DNA of 64,000 nt, taken from positions 1,007,001-1,071,000 of the forward strand of contig JAQFVV010000231.1 of NCBI GenBank assembly GCA_028023455.1. Reading direction: 5' to 3'. A model generated the notes under the pieces. That model did no database searches and was not told the origin of the DNA. It worked only from the letters and a program-made list of their open reading frames with translations. Below, one piece after another: positions 58,160-64,000 of the stretch. Position 1 is the stretch's first letter. Each line of letters begins with the position of its first letter. A program made the position numbers and the translations under genes. Source of the stretch: Epiperipatus broadwayi (taxonomy: Eukaryota; Onychophora; Udeonychophora; Euonychophora; Peripatidae).

Positions 58160-61100
58160 TATAAACTTCTTCAATCAATTCCCATCCTTATATTTTTGCA
58201 TGCACTGTTCTTAAAGGATCTCATAAAATAGTTTTTGTATCTCATAGTAACCAGTTTACAAGTAATACAGGTAAAATTCTAATATTAATCCATCCACTGT
58301 TGAAAAAGAAATTACAAATATAATATGACTTAGATTTCACCAATAATAGAGATGTGGACATCAAACTCCTATTCGTGCTGAGTACATGTCTAATTTTTAT
58401 TTAAAATTCAATCTTCTACAGAATTCTAATGGCTGTCAATTTTTGTTGCAAATATTTGTTTTTGAGTAAGACAATCTATATATGCAGTACATGAGTCTGG
58501 TAATTGGGTTAATTTAAATTTATATTATTCGTTTTATGGTTATCTATTTTTACTGTACCTGTAAATATTTTTTACTATTAGTATGTCTTTATTTCAGTTC
58601 CATATTTTAATAAATGATCATTTAGATATAGTTAGTATTCAATTACTTGAAATATTTAAATGGTTTAGAATGTAATGGTGTATGTATATTTAAATGGTTT
58701 AAAATGTAATGGTGTATGTATATATGTATATATATATATAATAAATTATAGAAATGAGTTCAAATCCATATACAAAGTTGAATTTGAAGCAAAAGAAGAC
58801 CCCTTTTACTTCAACAAAAACACTCAAACAAAAGAGCTATTACAAGTTTAATGGAAAACTGATTTGGCCTCGGGGATTTTCAATTAGTAATAATGGATAA
58901 TTTCGTAGTAACATCAAAGGTTAAAGGTTATTTCTATTTACATAAATATTATCTCATTTCTATTCTTTATTATAATAATATATGGAAATATATGTATATA
59001 TCTCTATATATTTCATTTTCAATGTGCTACAAAATTCAGGCTATTCTTTATTTAAAGGGGGAGTATGGCTGAAGAATATCAATTTGTGTGATATTTCAAA
59101 TATATATTGTATGTATATATATATTAATCATATGTTAACAGCCCAGATGACCTACAGATTGAATCTTTATTTCAATATCAAGACACACACCCACCCACTC
59201 ATATATATATATATATATATATTAATACTTATTATTCTTAGACAATTGGAAATGAATCTGTAAAACATAGATTTATACATAGTTGAAAAATATTGTAATA
59301 AATATTGAAATAAAATAAGAAATCTCTATGTTACTAAATTATTCAATAATTTGCCTATTAACTTTACAACATTATAGAAAAATTAAAAATCAAATTAAAA
59401 AAATATGTTAAAAAAAAGAAAACACAATAGTTGAATAGATAGCATATATATATATATATAAAACAGATATTAATAAGACAGTAAACTGTTAACAGTGTTT
59501 TGTAGTTAAAAAGTATTATCTTCTTCGTGTTTGCTCTAGTCTTATATAGAGATAAAGAGCTACAACACACATATACAAGTTTAGAAAACAGAGTATCACA
59601 ATTTTTCTTATTATCCCATTTTTTTAATAGACTCTTTTACTAGCAAATCAAATCATAATTTAATAATTTTTAACAGATGTAACTGTTAAAAAATATTTTA
59701 ATGAGTAAAAATTTCCATATTATTTACCCTTGATTTGCTTCTCATGAATTATTTCGTTTTTGACCAATTCAGCCCCTGGTGAATTTTTCTTAAGTATTAT
59801 ATATTAAAATGTGTGTATTACTGTATATTTTATTATATAAAAATTTCACTAAAAAAATTATACTGTAAAGCGAGAAATTCAAAATTCCCACTCTTACAAT
59901 AGACATAAGCCCCACACTGACATGTTCAGCCATTGTCTGTTGCCAAGGCTATAAAACTTTTGACATTTTATGACACTGTTTAACGAAAAGATCCAATGAC
60001 CAAAAATGTGTTTATTTGAGAATTTTACAGTTTTAGATTAATTTTTTTTACAATAATTTACACTATATTTATTAGATATCAAGAAATATAAATTATAAAT
60101 AACTTATTTTGACTTGAAATACTTTATTTTCAAAAATATAATGTTATATTAGCAGTGAATGTAAATATGGCCTGAAGCAATTTACAAGAGTAGCTTCTAT
60201 GTAAGCAATCTACTTATACTTACGAGTGTGAAAATATCACAATTTTGCAATAAATATTCAAATATTTTAAACATTTAATGCATAATTCATTAGATATAAG
60301 AAAAATAAATAAATATTCATTTGGATTTTTAAAAATAATAAGAAATAAATATTTTGTTGATTTTGTAAACTGAAAATAATTCCTCTAGAAACGATGATGT
60401 TTAAACTCTTTGTTTTGATTACAATTTCATTTTTTTAATATTTACAGAAACAAAATGTGAACATTTAAAATTTATTTCAGTACTAAACAAAAATATCTAT
60501 CAAATGAAGTCAAATGTATTATTTTCTGATAAGTAATAATCATTTAATCGTATATTTTAAATTGATTTGTGAGACAAAGAAAAACATCAGAAAATACTGA
60601 AATGTGAGCATCTTAGACTGCATAGTGAGAGGGTTAATTAAATTTTCATGAGTTACAATATTTTCAACAATCAAATCCATTAAAAATTATTAAATTATAA
60701 TCGTGACACACTGATGGAAGGGTTTATTAGAAAAATAGAAAAATAAAAAAAGTTATGAGACTTTATTTCCTAACTTTGTATATATTTACTGTAGCACTTT
60801 ATTTCTATATAAGGTTCTAGTGCAGCAGTTAGAAGATAATTACTTTTAGTGCAAAAATGCATTTACTCTCATATTAACATATGTTTTTTCCTAATAAAAT
60901 AATAAATGAAAATTCCCACATATTAAAACTTATATATAAAAGATGCAATTAATATTTTACTATGAAATGTAATTATTTTATCATTATTTACATATTTGTA
61001 TTATATTTAAAATCAAAGAAATTGTCAATATATGAATTATTTACGACAATTTATCCTACATAAAAACACAATTAGTTTTTAATAAGAAAAATAAATATAT

Positions 61101-61170
61101 TTAACCTGTATAAATAAGTAAATTTAAAATTCATAAGCTAAAATCTAAATAAGAAAGCATAATAATTAAA
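58160..61170. other. AT-rich DNA, no gene recognised
   Basis: A direct repeat ATTTAAATGGTTTA.AATGTAATGGTGTATGTATAT occurs twice at 58655-58725, and (TA)n runs lie at about 58728-58742, 59200-59222 and 59445-59460. Small frames around 58982 and 59364 are repeat-driven. Confidence 0.45.
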
Positions 61171-61175
61171 AAAGC

Positions 61176-61285
61176 AAGTCATATATAATGTGACATTACT
61201 TTTATAAGCTTGTAGTTACAAAAATGCAATACAGAGAGCGTACCAATAGCTCAAACAAGCATGGAGAGTATTTTTGGCAACAAGC
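61176..61285 (+). mobile_element. 5' fragment of the 424-bp hammerhead unit
   Basis: AGTCATATATAATGTGACATTACTTTTATAAGCTTGTAGTTAC and GAGCGTACCAATAGCTCAAACAAGC align with the start of the 36.6-kb unit and with 27085-27175. The copy stops before the ribozyme. Confidence 0.55.
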
Positions 61286-61566
61286 CAATTTCTTATCTAG
61301 AAGTGATTAGATATTTATAATAACAAATTCAGACACTATCAACGAGTAAAATTGAAATTAAGTAAAGTTATAATTATACTCATTAATGTAAATTTGTGTA
61401 CATTTTCAACTTCAATAATTTCATTTTTGCTTATCATTGATATGTGAATTTGTTATTATATACAAATCTAATGACCATTAGATCTAACAACTAGTATAGG
61501 ACCTTAAGACTAGTAGGAGTTTTATGTGCTATTATATAGATATCAACATATGATATATATATATAT

Positions 61567-61805
61567 ATTATTAGAAACTAGTCAACACTTAGACAATCCC
61601 AATTTAGATAAATTAATAATCTTAAAGTGAGGTCAAGTCAACCTCCTTTTAACAATTAAGATGGAATCCCACCTTTATTTATGCACACACTTAAGATTGC
61701 AACTTTATTGTTAAAAGGAGGTTGCCTTGACAACAGTTTAAGATTGTTGATTGTTGTCTAAATTGGGATTGTCTAAGTATTGACTTGTTTCTAATGGTTA
61801 TTTAT
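61567..61805. mobile_element. Palindrome of the GTTGCCTTGACAACA repeat
   Basis: ATTAGAAACTAGTCAACACTTAGACAATCCCAATTTAGA at the left is complementary to TCTAAATTGGGATTGTCTAAGTATTGACTTGTTTCTAAT at the right, and the inner AACCTCCTTTTAACAAT pairs with ATTGTTAAAAGGAGGTT. Arms about 100 bp, spacer about 45 bp. Single-arm copies are at 22185 and 47520. Confidence 0.75.
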
Positions 61806-61869
61806 AAGCCTATTTAGCTTTGAATATAGTAATGGGATATAGTTTCTCTCTCCTTTTTATATCTCTGTA

Positions 61870-63740
61870 TTTCCATATTTAAAATATATGAGGATTTCAA
61901 CCCTGGAGTTAATGAGTGTTAGGAGAATCACCTTGACTATCTGTGGACTGAAAGTCTTAACTAACTATGATGGGCAGACATGGTATCCTGCCATATTTCC
62001 TAACTATTATTCTCATACAACATGTGCACGTAAAAAGAGGCTCCAACCCTTATTACTATAAATGCTATTTGTTTGTAATAAATCTGCTATTCTGTATATT
62101 AAAGCAACATCTCAAAAACAAGAAACATCTATAGGTTAATTGTATTTTTACATTGAACTATTTCCACCATCTAATATGTGTGTTGAATGTCTTTAGAACA
62201 ATTGAATTCTATTTAAATATTCCAAATACATTCAACTGTTAGTAATATCACAGCAAGCAGGTAACTATAGGTTAAGTTCAAATCCCTCTCTAGCTTCTTA
62301 AATGTTAACACCCCCTATTAACCTACAACTAGCTCAGAAATATATGGCAATGTGTCACAGGGTGTGAGAAACAAGCTATACTTAACTGGGTTTAAAATGA
62401 GATATCATGCAACTAGATATATAAGTAATACAAATAAACATTTAAAAATCTATTTATATATTTTTCATATTTACAATCATTGTAGTATATTTCTATAAAA
62501 ATCAAATGCATATTTAGATGGGAATGTATTCATATCAGAGAAAAGTCATTTAACTTAGGAGCTCCAATATGCTAATACAAAATCTAGAACAACAACACAA
62601 TTATTAGATTTAAATTAACATCAGTCCATAATCCTAAAAATAAATAAATCAATAAGTCAATATAAATATGTGAGTTATAATCACTATTCATTATTAATCA
62701 ACAAACAAGAAATAAATTATAAATTCTGTTTGATATAACTTTAAACAAAATTAAATGTTTGAGAAATGTTAGATATTAATCGGAGAAAATCAATATCAAT
62801 TTTATAATTTTATTACAATTAATTTTGAAGGCATTTCATTCTAAATCAAATCCATCTTATCATATTATCAGAATTTAGATTTTACAATTAATGGACTAAA
62901 AACATAGATTCAAATGTTTGTGAAAAAATAGACAGACACTATCAGTAAAGTTCAAGGCTTCTTTTGGCATACTTTATTGGGTTCTTCCCTAGGTAGAATA
63001 ATGATATGGATGAATTCTGTATTCATCAAGGATAGGCTGAAAAAATTTAGGTGAAAGATGACAGACTGTGTTTATGCTAATTAGCAGTTAGTGCAGGTAG
63101 GAATGATAAACATTTAAAATTGATTGGCAGGAGATTTAATCGACCAGCATACTAATAAAAGTTTTCATATCAGCATAATGAAATTTTCAAACATTGCATG
63201 GGTTTCCATGTTAACTGGGCTAACAGTTCACAATTCAGCAACTTCTTGTATAAGTGGAAATACTGTCCTAATGGGATTAACTTTCTAAAATGCTCTTAAA
63301 AAACTTAGCTGGCTAAGATGAGCTGCAAATCCTGGACCGAGTTGATGTTATAGCTAGCTCTCTTAAAAGCAGAAAAACTAAACAAAAAAAAAACTTCAAC
63401 TGCAATATATAGCAATGGTATCCGAATCAAACTCAACCAATCCGGATACTTTTATTTACCATCGCAAATTAATCCGTTTTTAAATTAATAACTTTTTTCA
63501 TTCTAAAAACCATTTCTGACAAATACAAAATTGTTTTCCAAATATAATTTTTTCTCTTTATAACCTATACATTTACTTGATATTTTAATTTCTGATAGAT
63601 AATTAATAAATTTTCTTTGACTTATCTAAGTAAATAGATAATCTATCTTTTCTTTTTTTAACATTTTGACGAGCAAAGTACATAAATTAATTCATCTTTT
63701 TTTCTTAGTATGTATATATATATATCTTTTGGACATATAT
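61870..63740. other. AT-rich DNA, no gene recognised
   Basis: No frame, RNA gene or repeat family was recognised. Confidence 0.4.
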
Positions 63741-63751
63741 ATATATATATA

Positions 63752-63910
63752 TAAGGGATTTGAACACAGACTTTCAAGTTCCCTTTAGCTATTCAATCTA
63801 TCTCATACAACCAATATGCATGACCATATATTTGTGTAAAAAAATAAATAATCTCCATATGTAGGCATTTCGTACTAAACCGGCACTCATCAGTTGGTCC
63901 AGATCATCAT
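63752..63910 (-). mobile_element. SINE-like element with hammerhead head and tRNA T-arm-like tail
   Basis: The best copy of the family. On the minus strand: GATGATGATCTGGACCAA, the ribozyme-like segment (63855-63897), GGAGATTATTTAT, ATATATGGTCATGCATATTGG, AGATAGATTGAATAGC, then GAAAGTCTGTGTTCAAATCCC, a box B / T-arm-like 3' end adjoining (TA)n. Compare 695-862. A hammerhead joined to Pol III-like sequence recalls the Sm-alpha SINE-like family of schistosomes; homology with it is not claimed. Confidence 0.6.
63855..63897 (-). ncRNA. Hammerhead-like motif of the SINE-like family
   Basis: Minus strand: CCAA, CUGAUGA, stem II GUGC/GUAC around CGGUUUA (one G-U), GAAA, helix III AUG/CAU around CCUA, cleavage position A, then UGG. 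Core intact; helix I is short and one base seems deleted relative to the UUGG seen in other copies. Confidence 0.5.
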
Positions 63911-64000
63911 CTACATATCTGCATATATATATATATATAATACACCATTTATATTAAGATAGCAAATCTTCAAACTTTAATGTACAGGCTTCAATTTACT

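Overview
This window looks like repeat-dominated, gene-poor, very AT-rich nuclear DNA from an animal. The evidence is the mix of metazoan retroelements: Penelope-like elements (PLEs) with GIY-YIG endonuclease, RTE-type and CR1/I/Jockey-type LINEs, a long-LTR gag-only element, a ZBED-type hAT transposon, tRNA-like SINEs, long foldback elements and many (TA)n, (AAT)n and (TATC)n microsatellites. I could not fix the phylum from the sequence; a spiralian, chelicerate or cnidarian would all fit. I recognise no host protein-coding exon, rRNA or genuine tRNA gene. Every recognisable reading frame belongs to a transposable element, and all but the gag frame are broken.

Layout. 0.7-3.6 kb: SINE-like copy, (AAT)n arrays, a foldback element, a minus-strand LINE with a tandemly duplicated 3' end and an RTE relic. 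3.7-4.06 kb: solo hammerhead element. 6.4-7.8 kb: ~90-bp minisatellite split by a large foldback element. 10.57-11.44 kb: TA-flanked DNA transposon. 11.97-18.60 kb: complete LTR element with ~2.13-kb LTRs, an intact gag and no pol. 22.5-23.7 kb: RTE relic and PLE relic. 27.1-27.5 kb: inverted hammerhead-element pair. 31.5-33.0 kb: RTE relic, then a 5'-truncated PLE with one in-frame stop. 35.1-38.75 kb: hairpins interrupted by a SINE and by a tandem dimer of a hammerhead element. 40-43.5 kb: hammerhead copy, (TATC)n array, ~120-bp tandem repeats, SINE. 44.4-45.0 kb: third PLE relic. 48.0-49.6 kb: hAT element with exact 8-bp target duplication. 50.5-51.5 kb and 56.6-58.15 kb: two oppositely oriented tandem arrays of a second hammerhead element. 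61.6-61.8 kb: palindrome. 63.75-63.91 kb: SINE-like copy with a hammerhead core.

Main result. Hammerhead ribozymes (HHRs) recur through the window. Several have the full conserved core (CUGANGA, stem II, GAAA, a minimal helix III, a NUH cleavage site and a complementary helix I). Two sit in a 424-426-bp tandem dimer and two in a ~410-bp tandem array. That is the layout of PLE-associated retrozymes, in which tandem HHRs cut transcripts into monomers that can circularise. A separate SINE-like family also carries a hammerhead-like core at one end and a tRNA T-arm-like box at the other. With three PLE endonuclease lineages nearby as possible helpers, the window is a record of autonomous PLEs and HHR-bearing non-autonomous partners at different stages of decay. 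All assignments are by eye; no folding program or database search was run.
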